A stretch of DNA of 30,829 nt from contig JASGDB010000061.1 in NCBI GenBank assembly GCA_049841315.1, forward strand, positions 1-30,829, in the 5' to 3' direction. This document shows, one piece after another, positions 8,408-16,203 of this stretch. This DNA is from JASGDB01 sp049841315. GTDB lineage: Bacteria > Bacteroidota > Bacteroidia > Flavobacteriales > Weeksellaceae. Made by a program: the position numbers and the translations under genes. The notes beneath the pieces were generated by a model. That model saw only the letters and a list, made by a program, of their open reading frames with translations, did not search any database and had not been told where the DNA came from. Within the stretch, counting starts at the first letter, position 1. The number at the start of each line of letters is the position of its first letter.

Positions 8408-9172
8408 ATGAAAATAGACGACTCCAAAAACAAACAGAACCTTCAGGAACTGATTGACACCCAGAATTTTGTTGACCATATTTCTGTAGACTGTACCATT
8501 TTCGGCTTTGATAAAGAGAAAGTAAAGCTCAAAATCCTTCTGCTGAAATACCACGACCTCGATTTATGGTCGCTTCCGGGCGGTTTCGTTTTCAACGATG
8601 AAGATTTGAGAGAAGCTGCTTCGAGAGTGCTGTATGAACGCACACACCTTGAAAATCTGTTTCTGGCGCAGTTTCATACTTTTGGAAGAATCAGCCGTAC
8701 ACAGAATAACACCCACCAGATTCTCCTGAAAAACAAAGGCATTGAAGTATCAAGCGAACACTGGATTTTTAAGAGATTCATTACCGTGGGATATTGCAGC
8801 CTCATAGATTATACCCTCGTGGAAACTTTCCCAGATTCTTTCAATGAAGAATGTAAATGGTTCTATGTAGATGAGCTTCCGGCAATGGCATTCGACCACG
8901 AAAGAATCATCAACGTAGGTCTCAAATATCTGAGAAAAAATCTGGACACACAGATTGTCGCCTACAACCTTCTTCCCGAAAAATTCACGATGAATGAGCT
9001 GCAGAATCTTTATGAAGTGGTTCTGGGAGAAAAATTCCGAAGAAACAATTTCCAAAGGAAAATGCTGAGCCTGAATACCCTCGAAAGATTAGAAAAACTC
9101 TATGACGGTTCTGCCAACAAAGCTCCGTATCTCTACCGTTTCAAAGAAAGTGAAATGAATTTTCAGGATTAA
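8408..9172 (+). CDS. Nudix-fold transcriptional regulator (NrtR/AraR-like), catalytically degenerate
   Basis: 254 residues: an N-terminal Nudix-like domain (about 20-165) and a C-terminal winged-helix segment (about 175-240, including MNELQNLYEVVLGEKFRRNNFQRKM). This architecture belongs to the NrtR group, which in Bacteroidota includes sugar-responsive regulators such as AraR. The Nudix box aligns as G-x5-E-x7-R, but where catalytic enzymes have REuxEExGu this protein has RVLYERTHL: the first Glu is Val, the second Glu of the EE pair is Arg and the Gly is His. It is therefore probably a ligand-sensing repressor or activator, not a hydrolase. Its place beside the MFS gene and SusCD locus suggests control of glycan use, with a sugar or sugar phosphate as ligand (inference). 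It has its own promoter at 8309-8338. Confidence 0.85.
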   Translation: MKIDDSKNKQNLQELIDTQNFVDHISVDCTIFGFDKEKVKLKILLLKYHDLDLWSLPGGFVFNDEDLREAASRVLYERTHLENLFLAQFHTFGRISRTQNNTHQILLKNKGIEVSSEHWIFKRFITVGYCSLIDYTLVETFPDSFNEECKWFYVDELPAMAFDHERIINVGLKYLRKNLDTQIVAYNLLPEKFTMNELQNLYEVVLGEKFRRNNFQRKMLSLNTLERLEKLYDGSANKAPYLYRFKESEMNFQD

Positions 9173-9209
9173 TAAGAAAAAATGTATTTTTGGGAAAACT
9201 GAAAATATG

Positions 9210-9291
9210 GAACACGGATAACGCCGATTGTGCGGATTTTCGCAGGCTAAAAAATCATAATTAATCATGAAAATCAGTGTCATCAGCGTTC
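9210..9291. repeat. Dispersed-type imperfect inverted repeat (AACACGGAT family)
   Basis: GAACACGGATAACGCCGATT (9210-9229) pairs with AATCAGTGTCATCAGCGTTC (9272-9291) at 15 of 20 positions, most mismatches being transitions, across an AT-rich centre. Degenerate sequences built on ACGGAT/GCGGATT recur between genes in many Bacteroidota genomes (recalled, not searched). It fills most of the 148-base gap between the regulator and the acyl-CoA dehydrogenase. Confidence 0.55.
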
Positions 9292-9320
9292 TGTTAAAGT
9301 AATTATATAAATCTCCCCTT

Positions 9321-10499
9321 ATGTCCTACTACCCTCTTTCTTCTATTCCTGATTATTTCGGAATGGATTCCCTTTTAACCGAAGAACACAAACTAATCCG
9401 CCAATCCGTAAGAGATTGGGTGGAAAGTTTCGTAATGCCGAAAATCGACGATGCGGCTCAGCACCACAAAGATTTGCCCGGTTTGATGAAAGAACTGGGG
9501 CAAATAGGAGCACTCGGGCCATATATTCCCGAAGAATACGGCGGTGCAGGTCTCGACCAGATTTCCTACGGACTGATTATGCAGGAGCTGGAAAGAGGCG
9601 ATTCTGCCGTTCGTTCTGCCGCTTCCGTACAGAGTTCTCTGGTGATGTTCCCGATTTACGAATACGGTTCGGAAGAACAGAAAAGAAAATATCTACCAAA
9701 ACTGGCTGCCGGAGAACTTATCGGTTCTTTCGGACTTACAGAGCCTAATCACGGTTCCGACCCGGGTTCTATGGAAACCAAATTTGAAGATAAAGGCGAC
9801 CATTTTCTGCTCAACGGAGCTAAAATGTGGATTACCAATTCACCAGTCTGCGATATTGCCGTAGTCTGGGCAAAAAATGAAGAAGGAAAAGTACAGGGAC
9901 TCATCGTGGAACGAGGAATGGAAGGATTCACCACACCGGAAACCCACAACAAATGGAGCCTCCGCGCATCCCGAACAGGAGAACTTGTTTTTCAGAATGT
10001 GAAAGTTCCGAAAGAAAATCTGCTTCCGGGAGTAACCGGACTGAAAGGGCCTCTTTCCTGCCTTAATTCCGCACGATACGGGATTTCGTGGGGCGTAATC
10101 GGCGCTGCTATTGATTGCTACTGCACGGCATTACAATATTCCAAAGAACGGAAACAGTTCGGAAAACCGATTGCTTCCTATCAGCTTCAGCAGAAAAAAT
10201 TGGCGGAATTTGTAACGGAAATTACAAAAGCTCAATTACTCTGCCTGCAATTAGGAAATCTTAAAAACCAACATAAAGCAACTCCCGCACAGATTTCCAT
10301 GGCGAAAAGAAATAACGTAAAAATGGCAATCGACATCGCAAGAGAATCAAGGCAAATTCTCGGAGGAATGGGAATCATGGGCGAATTTCCGATGATGCGC
10401 CACGCTGCCAATCTGGAATCCGTGATTACGTATGAAGGAACACATGATGTTCACTTATTGATTACAGGGCTGGATATTACGGGGATTAATGCTTTTTAG
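9321..10499 (+). CDS. gcdH: Glutaryl-CoA dehydrogenase-type acyl-CoA dehydrogenase
   Basis: FAD-dependent enzyme of 392 residues, the normal length. It would oxidise and decarboxylate glutaryl-CoA to crotonyl-CoA in lysine and tryptophan breakdown. Features: N-terminal helical domain (LTEEHKLIRQSVRDWV), the acyl-CoA dehydrogenase signature GSFGLTEPNHGSDPGSM, MWITNSP, WSLRASRTGELVFQNVKVP, and the C-terminal GGMGIMGEFPMMRHAANLE. The ending VITYEGTHDVHLLITGLDITG carries the catalytic Glu (Glu372) in the TYEGTHD context characteristic of glutaryl-CoA dehydrogenases; the Arg of RASRTGE is also family-typical. It stands alone, between a repeat and a terminator. Another short-chain acyl-CoA specificity is possible but less likely. 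Confidence 0.88.
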   Translation: MSYYPLSSIPDYFGMDSLLTEEHKLIRQSVRDWVESFVMPKIDDAAQHHKDLPGLMKELGQIGALGPYIPEEYGGAGLDQISYGLIMQELERGDSAVRSAASVQSSLVMFPIYEYGSEEQKRKYLPKLAAGELIGSFGLTEPNHGSDPGSMETKFEDKGDHFLLNGAKMWITNSPVCDIAVVWAKNEEGKVQGLIVERGMEGFTTPETHNKWSLRASRTGELVFQNVKVPKENLLPGVTGLKGPLSCLNSARYGISWGVIGAAIDCYCTALQYSKERKQFGKPIASYQLQQKKLAEFVTEITKAQLLCLQLGNLKNQHKATPAQISMAKRNNVKMAIDIARESRQILGGMGIMGEFPMMRHAANLESVITYEGTHDVHLLITGLDITGINAF

Positions 10500-10528
10500 T
10501 AGAAAAAATAAGCATTCTTATTTTGTAT

Positions 10529-10561
10529 AAACCTAACGGGTTTCGGAAACCCGTTAGGTTT
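10529..10561. terminator. Bidirectional terminator between convergent gcdH and ppc
   Basis: AAACCTAACGGGTTT (10529-10543) is exactly complementary to AAACCCGTTAGGTTT (10547-10561) with a three-base loop CGG. A T-rich stretch follows on the plus strand and A-rich sequence precedes it, so it can serve both converging genes. It has the AAACCT...AGGTTT ends of the 36-68 family but a different stem core. Confidence 0.85.
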
Positions 10562-10584
10562 TATTTTTTAGTTCTCTTTCAGCT

Positions 10585-13131
10585 TTACGCAGAATTTCTG
10601 CTTGCATTGATATTTCCGAAAAGCGAACGCATCACCAATTTTTCGTACGCTTCCCTGTTCTCCGAATTCTGCTGGATTTTGATTAATGCATACTGCTGGA
10701 TACTCAGAAGCGGAAGCACAATCTTCTCACGGATTTTCACCGATTTACGGGAAAGCGGTTCCTGTTCCTGCAGAATTTTGTATCCGGTAAGCTCCAGCAT
10801 CAACTCTTTGGAAAGATTGAATTCATTAAACAAAATATTCCAAAATTCCCCGAACTTAGGATTGTTTCTCATGTAATACGTCAGCGGAAAATACGTTTTG
10901 TTCATGCTCATCATGGAATTCAGAACCAGTGTTTTAAAGAAGTCGGAATTTCTGTACAATGCCTTCACTTCTTCAAATCTTCCCTCCTCTTTCAGCTTGT
11001 TCAGCGCAAAACCGAATCCGAAAAAACCCGGAACATTCTGTTTCAGCTGGCTCCACGAACCTACAAAAGGAATCGCCCGCAGGTCTTCAAATTTCATTTC
11101 GCTTTCGCCTCCTCTTTTGGACGGACGGCTGCCGATATTGGTTCTTCCGTAATATTCCAGCGTACTCATTTCCTGCAGATACGGCACGAACATCGGATGT
11201 GCTTTCAGTTCCGAATATTTCCGGAAACTGATTTCTGCCAGTTCTTCCATTAAATTTCTTTCCTCAGAAGTCAGCTCCGATTTTGGATTTTTGAATACTC
11301 CGTTTTCAACTCCTGCTGTCAGAAGTTGTTCAAAATTGTATTTTGCCTGGTCTTTATTCCCGAACACGGAAGTAATCGTCTGCCCCTGAATTGTGAGTTC
11401 AATTTTGTTATTGGCAATGGTTTTTCCCTGAGAAGCGTAAAAATCGTGGGTTTTTCCGCCACCTCTTGCAGGCGGCCCGCCTCGTCCGTCGAAAAAAACA
11501 ACTTTAATTCCGAATTCTTCCGAAATTTTGGTCAGCTTTTCTTTTGCCCTGAAAATTTCCCAGTTGGCTTTCAGATAACCGCCGTCTTTCGTTCCGTCCG
11601 AAAATCCGAGCATAATGGTCTGAAATTTTCCTCTTTTTTCCAAATGTTTCTGATAAACGGGAAGCGTGTACAGCTTTCGCATCACTTCTTCCGAACCGGA
11701 AAGTCCTTCCATGGTTTCAAAAAGCGGAACAATATCTATATTAATGTCTTCCGGAGCATAACCGCTCATTCTGAACAGTGCATATACATTCAAAACATCC
11801 TTAATCTCATCGGAATTGGAAATGATATAGCGGTTCATTCCGCGTTCTCCGTTTTTTTTCTGAATAATCCGTACATTCTGAATATTGAGAATAGTATCTT
11901 TCGTAATATCCTCAAATTCATCTGCATCAAGCTGCATATCGGTATTCAGAAGCCAATTTAATTTTTCTTCAGAAGAAAATTCATCTGCATTTTTTCCTGA
12001 TTTTCTGGAAATGATTTCGTCAATCACTTTCTGATGAACACGGCTGTCCTGCCGAATGTCCAAAGTCGCAAAATGTGTCCCGAAAATATTCACTTTATCC
12101 CTGTAATCCAAAAGTAACTGGCGGAAAAGCCCGTTGTGCTGGTTCACCAGGATTTCATCGGCTTCATCAATTTTGTTCAGAATATATTCTGCGGAAATTT
12201 CTTTTTCTTCTTTAAAAATCGCATCGTACAGTTCGTGGCTCAGTTCTTCCAATACAGCTGAAACTCCTCTGAAACTCAATCTCCGTCGTAAAATTTTCAG
12301 ACTTCCGTAGTAGCATTTTAAAATATTGGTATGAAGTTCCGATGCCACTTTCATCGTGATATCGGCGGTAACGTAAGGATTTCCGTCTCGGTCGCCTCCC
12401 GGCCAGAATCCAAGCTGAATTACATCAGGATGAGGCGTATAAGAGCCGTCGCCGAAGATATTTTTGATTTTTCGGTAAAGTTCGCTGATGGTTTCATAAT
12501 ACACATATCTCAGGTAATAAATGATGCTCATGGCTTCATCCAAAGGTGTCGGACGTTCTTTGTTGACGAAAGGCGTTTTTCCTAATTGCTGTAAAAGCGC
12601 ATCAATATTGGTAACGGAATCGTCCATTATCGCATAGCGGAGGTCGTGGATAATCCTCTGAACAGAATTCGGATAAAACTGAGTCGGGTGTGCAGTAAAA
12701 ACGATTTTAATGGCAAAATCCTTCAGCTTTTTCTTCGTTTCTTCCAGTTCATGTTCCTGAACGCTTCTTTCGTACAGTTGATTGACCGTTCCCGCATCAC
12801 TTTCGGAGTGCAATCTGCTGAATGCGGCATCTTCAATACTGTCGAACAAAACGACCTGACGTTCAATATATTGCACGAATTTAAAAAGCAGTTCCAGCTT
12901 TTGGTTTTCCGTTTTTAAATCCGTATGTTTTTCAAAAAAAGTTTCGATGATTTCTTCGGGACTTTTTCCCTCGTCTTCGTATCCGGTTTTGCTTTCTTCG
13001 TATAAAAAAGGAAGCAACATACCGATTTTGCTCATTTTGTCATACGGCAGGCTCATGAAAAGCGAATTGTAGATTTGAAACTTATTTTCTACTATCTGCC
13101 GGAATTTTTCGGTTCTCTCGTCATTTATCAT
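10585..13131 (-). CDS. ppc: Phosphoenolpyruvate carboxylase
   Basis: Carboxylates PEP to oxaloacetate to refill the TCA cycle. 848 residues, slightly shorter than the E. coli enzyme. Motifs in order: FTAHPTQ with the catalytic His; FWPGGDRDGNPYVT; LGFSDGTKDGG with the conserved Lys; FDGRGGPPARGGGKT, the mobile loop; NIGSRPSKR; and the C-terminal FGNINASRNSA, equivalent to the RNTG end. The loop departs from the usual FHGRGGxxGRGG: the His is Asp, while both Arg are kept. This may be a lineage feature, since the other active-site residues are intact. The start at 13131 follows a TAnnTTTG-like box (13143 to 13136 on the minus strand) so closely that the transcript would be nearly leaderless. 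Confidence 0.93.
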   Translation of the reverse strand: MINDERTEKFRQIVENKFQIYNSLFMSLPYDKMSKIGMLLPFLYEESKTGYEDEGKSPEEIIETFFEKHTDLKTENQKLELLFKFVQYIERQVVLFDSIEDAAFSRLHSESDAGTVNQLYERSVQEHELEETKKKLKDFAIKIVFTAHPTQFYPNSVQRIIHDLRYAIMDDSVTNIDALLQQLGKTPFVNKERPTPLDEAMSIIYYLRYVYYETISELYRKIKNIFGDGSYTPHPDVIQLGFWPGGDRDGNPYVTADITMKVASELHTNILKCYYGSLKILRRRLSFRGVSAVLEELSHELYDAIFKEEKEISAEYILNKIDEADEILVNQHNGLFRQLLLDYRDKVNIFGTHFATLDIRQDSRVHQKVIDEIISRKSGKNADEFSSEEKLNWLLNTDMQLDADEFEDITKDTILNIQNVRIIQKKNGERGMNRYIISNSDEIKDVLNVYALFRMSGYAPEDINIDIVPLFETMEGLSGSEEVMRKLYTLPVYQKHLEKRGKFQTIMLGFSDGTKDGGYLKANWEIFRAKEKLTKISEEFGIKVVFFDGRGGPPARGGGKTHDFYASQGKTIANNKIELTIQGQTITSVFGNKDQAKYNFEQLLTAGVENGVFKNPKSELTSEERNLMEELAEISFRKYSELKAHPMFVPYLQEMSTLEYYGRTNIGSRPSKRGGESEMKFEDLRAIPFVGSWSQLKQNVPGFFGFGFALNKLKEEGRFEEVKALYRNSDFFKTLVLNSMMSMNKTYFPLTYYMRNNPKFGEFWNILFNEFNLSKELMLELTGYKILQEQEPLSRKSVKIREKIVLPLLSIQQYALIKIQQNSENREAYEKLVMRSLFGNINASRNSA

Positions 13132-13274
13132 ACAACAAATTTAGAATTTTCGGAAAAAGAAACAGGAGATTTGACGGATTTTTAACGAAATTTTAGGAAA
13201 AACTCTGACTGTAATACTGTTTTGCGTTTCATCAGTTGACTTAATTTAATTACCTTTACTCAAATTTCTGAACA

Positions 13275-13592
13275 ATGGAAGATTTAAAATTAAAACTGAT
13301 TGAAAGTATCATCAAAACGAATGATTTAACGGTTTTAAATCAGATTAAAAATATTTTATTCAGATATTCTTCCGCAGAAAACCGAAATGTTGTGGCGGAG
13401 GAACAGGCCGTTTACCAAACTGAAAAACCAATGACTGACGAAGAAGTAGAAGAATATTTCCGTGAAGAAGAAATTGAATTACCTGCGGAAATTTTAGAAA
13501 TATTAAAATTCAGCCAAAAGCAGGTTGAGAACGGAGAATATTATACGCAGGAGGAAATGCAAAATTATTTTGAAGAATGGCTGAAAGATTAA
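13275..13592 (+). CDS. Putative antitoxin of a type II toxin-antitoxin pair
   Basis: A 105-residue acidic protein. The N-terminus (LKLKLIESIIKTNDLTVLNQIKNIL) is a helical segment of the kind seen in small Bacteroidota antitoxins; the antitoxin at 26785-27009 begins similarly (IKKRIHEFVDRADDRILNIINAI). The remainder is rich in Glu, with a second helical stretch ELPAEILEILKFSQKQVENGEYYTQEEM. No classic HTH is clear. Its stop overlaps the start of the following ParE/RelE-type toxin by 16 bases, the usual antitoxin-first order. The function rests on context and general form, not on a recognised domain. Confidence 0.72.
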   Translation: MEDLKLKLIESIIKTNDLTVLNQIKNILFRYSSAENRNVVAEEQAVYQTEKPMTDEEVEEYFREEEIELPAEILEILKFSQKQVENGEYYTQEEMQNYFEEWLKD

Positions 13593-13882
13593 TCTGGTCT
13601 CCAACGGCAAAAAAAATCAGAATAGAAATACTGAAATACTGGAACGAAAGGAATAAATCTAAAACGTATTCCAAAAAACTAAATATCCTTTTTGAAGAAG
13701 GCGCACAACAAATCGCTGACTTTCCTTATTCCGGAATCCGTATTTCAGCTACTGTATTTCGTGGAAAACTTATTCGTGACTATTACTTGCTGTATGAATT
13801 TAACGGCGAAACCGTGACTATTTTGTTCATTTGGGATACACGACAAAATCCTTCTAAACTTTTAGAAATATTAGGTTTATGA
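13577..13882 (+). CDS. ParE/RelE-superfamily toxin
   Basis: 101 residues, the normal length for this superfamily. Family features are the N-terminal strand LIWSPTAKKIRIEILKYW, a helical stretch, FPYSGIRI, KLIRDYYLLYEF, and the C-terminal strand VTILFIWDTRQNPSKL; the WDTRQNP ending is typical of ParE-type members. ParE toxins poison DNA gyrase while RelE toxins cut mRNA, and sequence alone does not settle which applies here. The gene overlaps the antitoxin by 16 bases and its stop overlaps the recF start by 4 bases (ATGA), so the module is translationally coupled to recF. Confidence 0.85.
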   Translation: MAERLIWSPTAKKIRIEILKYWNERNKSKTYSKKLNILFEEGAQQIADFPYSGIRISATVFRGKLIRDYYLLYEFNGETVTILFIWDTRQNPSKLLEILGL

Positions 13883-15021
13883 TTATCAAAAAACTCAATA
13901 TACTCAATTTCAAAAACCACACGGAAAAATCCTTTGATTTTTCCCCGCAAATCAACTGTTTTGTGGGAAATAACGGTGTTGGGAAAACCAATATTCTCGA
14001 TGCGTTGCATTATCTTTCCGTAGGGAAAAGTTTTTTGGGAAATTCGGATTTGCAGAATATACGAATGCGGGGTGCGAGGTGCGAGGTGCAAGATGCAAGG
14101 TTCGGGATTCCGGAAGAGAAGAATACCGAAATCGAAGAATTTTTTACGATTGAAGCAGAAATTTCTGATGATGAAAAAGAAAATATCATCAAAATACTGC
14201 AACCGAAAAATTCAAAAAAAATCATCAAAAAAAACGATAAAACCTACGACAGAATCGCCGACCACATTGGTTATCTGCCAAGCGTGATGATTTCGCCTTA
14301 CGATTCCAATCTGATTTCGGATTCGGGAGAAAGCCGCCGGAAATTTCTTGATGCGATGATTTCGCAGACGGATTCGGAGTATCTTTTTGATTTGATTCAG
14401 TATCAAAAAACCGTTCAGCAGAGAAATGCCTTGCTGAAATATTTTGCCAAAAACCGTACATTCGACAAAGATTCTCTGGAAATTTACGATGAACCGATTA
14501 GCCATTTCGGAACAAAAATTTTCGAGAAAAGAAAAGATTTTGTAGAAAAACTGAATCCCGTTGTCCAGCATTTTTACGAAATTATTTCGGGTGGAAAAGA
14601 GCAGGTTTCCGTAGTGTACGAATCTCATCTTTTTACCGCCGATTTCCCCGAATTACTGAAAGAAAACATCGACAAAGACCGTGCTTTAACCTACACTTCC
14701 AAAGGAATTCACAAAGACGATTTACTTTTTGAAATGAACGGAAATCTCATTAAAAAAATCGGTTCGCAAGGTCAGCAAAAATCGTTTTTAATTGCCCTAA
14801 AACTCGCTCAAATCAACAGAATAAAAGAGCTTACGAAGAAAAATCCGGTTCTGCTCCTTGATGATATTTTTGATAAATTAGACGATGAAAGGGTTTCACA
14901 ACTCATCGAACTCGTGAATAAAGAAAATTTCGGACAGATTTTTATTACCGATACGCATAAGGAACGGACGGAAAGTGTGGTGAAAAGGATTCACGAGAAT
15001 AGTAAAATTTTTGAGATTTAA
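13879..15021 (+). CDS. recF: DNA replication/repair protein RecF with an internal heptad-repeat insertion
   Basis: SMC-like ATPase that loads RecA at gapped DNA with RecO and RecR. 380 residues, somewhat longer than the E. coli protein. Walker A is GNNGVGKTN (30-38), the ABC signature region is GSQGQQKSFLIAL (from 295), and Walker B is LLLDDIFDKL (from 325) with the D-loop after it. Between the conserved GKSFLGNSDLQNI and EFFTIEAEI segments there are about 24 extra residues (about 63-86). Of these, 63-78 are encoded by seven tandem 7-base units at 14065-14113. The extra stretch is in frame and lies near the surface lobe, so the protein is probably still functional. Start ATG is inside the toxin stop (ATGA). 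Confidence 0.93.
   Translation: MIIKKLNILNFKNHTEKSFDFSPQINCFVGNNGVGKTNILDALHYLSVGKSFLGNSDLQNIRMRGARCEVQDARFGIPEEKNTEIEEFFTIEAEISDDEKENIIKILQPKNSKKIIKKNDKTYDRIADHIGYLPSVMISPYDSNLISDSGESRRKFLDAMISQTDSEYLFDLIQYQKTVQQRNALLKYFAKNRTFDKDSLEIYDEPISHFGTKIFEKRKDFVEKLNPVVQHFYEIISGGKEQVSVVYESHLFTADFPELLKENIDKDRALTYTSKGIHKDDLLFEMNGNLIKKIGSQGQQKSFLIALKLAQINRIKELTKKNPVLLLDDIFDKLDDERVSQLIELVNKENFGQIFITDTHKERTESVVKRIHENSKIFEI
14065..14113 (+). repeat. Seven tandem 7-base units inside recF
   Basis: Units read ATGCGGG, GTGCGAG, GTGCGAG, GTGCAAG, ATGCAAG, GTTCGGG, ATTCCGG, roughly RTKCRRG. They encode residues 63-78 of RecF, an unusual Arg/Gly/Cys-rich stretch for this protein. Such heptad arrays are normally found between genes. 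Confidence 0.8.
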
Positions 15022-15052
15022 GGATTGCTTCGTCGTTCCTCCTCGCAATAAC
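15022..15052. repeat. Dispersed GATTGCTTCGTCG-type repeat directly after recF
   Basis: The sequence begins GGATTGCTTCGTCG and ends CTCGCAATAAC, with ATTGC...GCAAT outer arms. It starts on the base after the recF stop. I recall near-identical short elements scattered through many bacterial genomes, including Bacteroidota, but could not search. Only this copy is in the window. Confidence 0.5.
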
Positions 15053-15076
15053 ATCAAACATTAAAACGTAACTCGT

Positions 15077-15367
15077 ATGAAGAAAAAAAGAGAATTCCAA
15101 TCTTCCGAACTCGTAAAATCCTTTGCCAGAATCTATGGTTTTGAGGATAAACTGCTGGCTTTTGATGTAAAAGATTTTCTGGAAGAATACCTCGATGAAT
15201 CCCTTTTTAATGAAATCGAAAGCGTGAATCTGAAAGACAAAATCTTAGACATTAAAATAAAATCTCCTCTTCTGAAAAACGATTTTAGGTTGCGCAAAAC
15301 CTTTTTTCTGAAAAAATTTCAGGAGAAATTCGGGGAAGAAAATTTTACAGACCTTCAGATTTCGTAG
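15077..15367 (+). CDS. DUF721-family protein (DciA-like)
   Basis: 96 residues with the DUF721 layout: a helical N-terminal half (LVKSFARIYGFEDKLLAFDVKDFLEEYLDESLF) and a C-terminal beta-alpha part (VNLKDKILDIKIKSPLLKNDFRLRKTFFLKKFQEKFG). DUF721 proteins include DciA, which helps load the replicative helicase in bacteria lacking DnaC. In Bacteroidota the gene often follows recF, as here, 55 bases downstream. A role in replication is inferred from family and neighbour. This is a short, single-domain form. Confidence 0.75.
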   Translation: MKKKREFQSSELVKSFARIYGFEDKLLAFDVKDFLEEYLDESLFNEIESVNLKDKILDIKIKSPLLKNDFRLRKTFFLKKFQEKFGEENFTDLQIS

Positions 15368-15402
15368 ATTTTTTTAAAAAAAACACCACGCTGAAAATTA
15401 TA

Positions 15403-16050
15403 TTATTTTGATAATTCCACGTTTCTCATCTGCCTCAAAATCCAGTTGTGCCGCCTGTTAAGATAAGATGAAGGATTCTTCGGGTCGTATTTTTTCGGAT
15501 TCGGAAGTACGGCTGCAATCCATGCCGCTTCACTTTTGGTGAGGTCTTTTGAGGATTTTCCGAAATAATATTTTGAAGCCGCTTCCACACCAAAAACGCC
15601 CTGTCCCATTTCAATGGAATTGAGATAACGCTCCAGAATCACTTCCTTTCCCCAAATCAGCTCAATAATGAATGTGTAAACCGTTTCCAGCCCTTTCCTG
15701 AACCAGCTTCTGCCTTGCCAGAGAAAAATATTTTTGGCAGTCTGCTGAGAAATCGTGCTTCCGCCTCTTATCTTTTTGCCCTTTTCGTTGTGCTTCATCG
15801 CTTTTTCAATCGCTTTGTAGTCAAAACCGTTATGGGTAAAGAATTTCTGGTCTTCCGCCGCGATAACGGCTTTCTTTACATTCGCACCCATTTCATCGTA
15901 AGAAATATAATCACGGCTGAGTTTTCCGTATTTGATAATTCCTCCAATCTGCGTAATGGTAATAGGCGGATTAAAGAACTTTCCCCACACGATAAACAGA
16001 ATATTGGCAAGGATAAGAATATAAAAAAACTTCTTGATTTTCTTCCACAT
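15403..16050 (-). CDS. mtgA: Monofunctional peptidoglycan glycosyltransferase
   Basis: 215 residues, one N-terminal membrane anchor (about 8-23) and a GT51 domain, with no transpeptidase domain. It polymerises lipid II glycan chains. GT51 motifs: AVIAAEDQKFFTHNGFD with the catalytic Glu66, RGGSTISQQTAKN, RKGLETVYTFIIE, ILERYLNSIEMGQGVFGVEAAS and YFGKSSKDLTKSEAAWIAAVLPNPKKYDP. Convergent with the DUF721 gene. A -7-like box on the minus strand (TATATTTG, 16121 to 16114) lies about 65 bases upstream, without a clear -33. Confidence 0.93.
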   Translation of the reverse strand: MWKKIKKFFYILILANILFIVWGKFFNPPITITQIGGIIKYGKLSRDYISYDEMGANVKKAVIAAEDQKFFTHNGFDYKAIEKAMKHNEKGKKIRGGSTISQQTAKNIFLWQGRSWFRKGLETVYTFIIELIWGKEVILERYLNSIEMGQGVFGVEAASKYYFGKSSKDLTKSEAAWIAAVLPNPKKYDPKNPSSYLNRRHNWILRQMRNVELSK

Positions 16051-16175
16051 AATAGGAGTGATGATTGATTAGTGATGAGCGATAAAACCTTTCTTTTTAC
16101 CAAAAATCTCTTGCAAATATAATATTTTGAGAGTTATTAAATACATAAAGGTAATATTTAAACGGAAATATCAGC

Positions 16176-16183
16176 TATCTTTG
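16176..16183 (+). promoter_or_regulatory. -7 box TATCTTTG of the aspartate aminotransferase gene
   Basis: An exact TAnnTTTG box. Its last G is also the first base of a GTG that would extend the following reading frame; since transcription should begin about 5 bases past the box, that GTG cannot be the start, and the ATG at 16204 is chosen. No convincing -33 element is seen. Confidence 0.6.
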
Positions 16184-16203
16184 TGCAAATCAAAAATTAC
16201 GAT

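Noticed and set aside
8408..9172. Active Nudix hydrolase
   Set aside because: Key Glu residues of the Nudix box are replaced and a winged-helix segment follows, which fits a regulator better.
11326..11961. 211-residue plus-strand frame opposite ppc
   Set aside because: It is antisense to strongly conserved PEP carboxylase motifs and has no domain-like features of its own.
14065..14113. Frameshift or pseudogene in recF because of the repeat
   Set aside because: The frame stays open and Walker A, signature and Walker B motifs are all present, so the gene is probably intact.
14010..14628. Minus-strand and alternative-frame reading frames across recF
   Set aside because: RecF motifs are intact in the main frame; the others are by-products of the heptad repeat and AT-rich sequence.
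16183..16203. GTG start extending the aminotransferase by seven residues
   Set aside because: The GTG begins on the last base of the TATCTTTG -7 box, upstream of the expected transcription start. The ATG at 16204 fits the family N-terminus.
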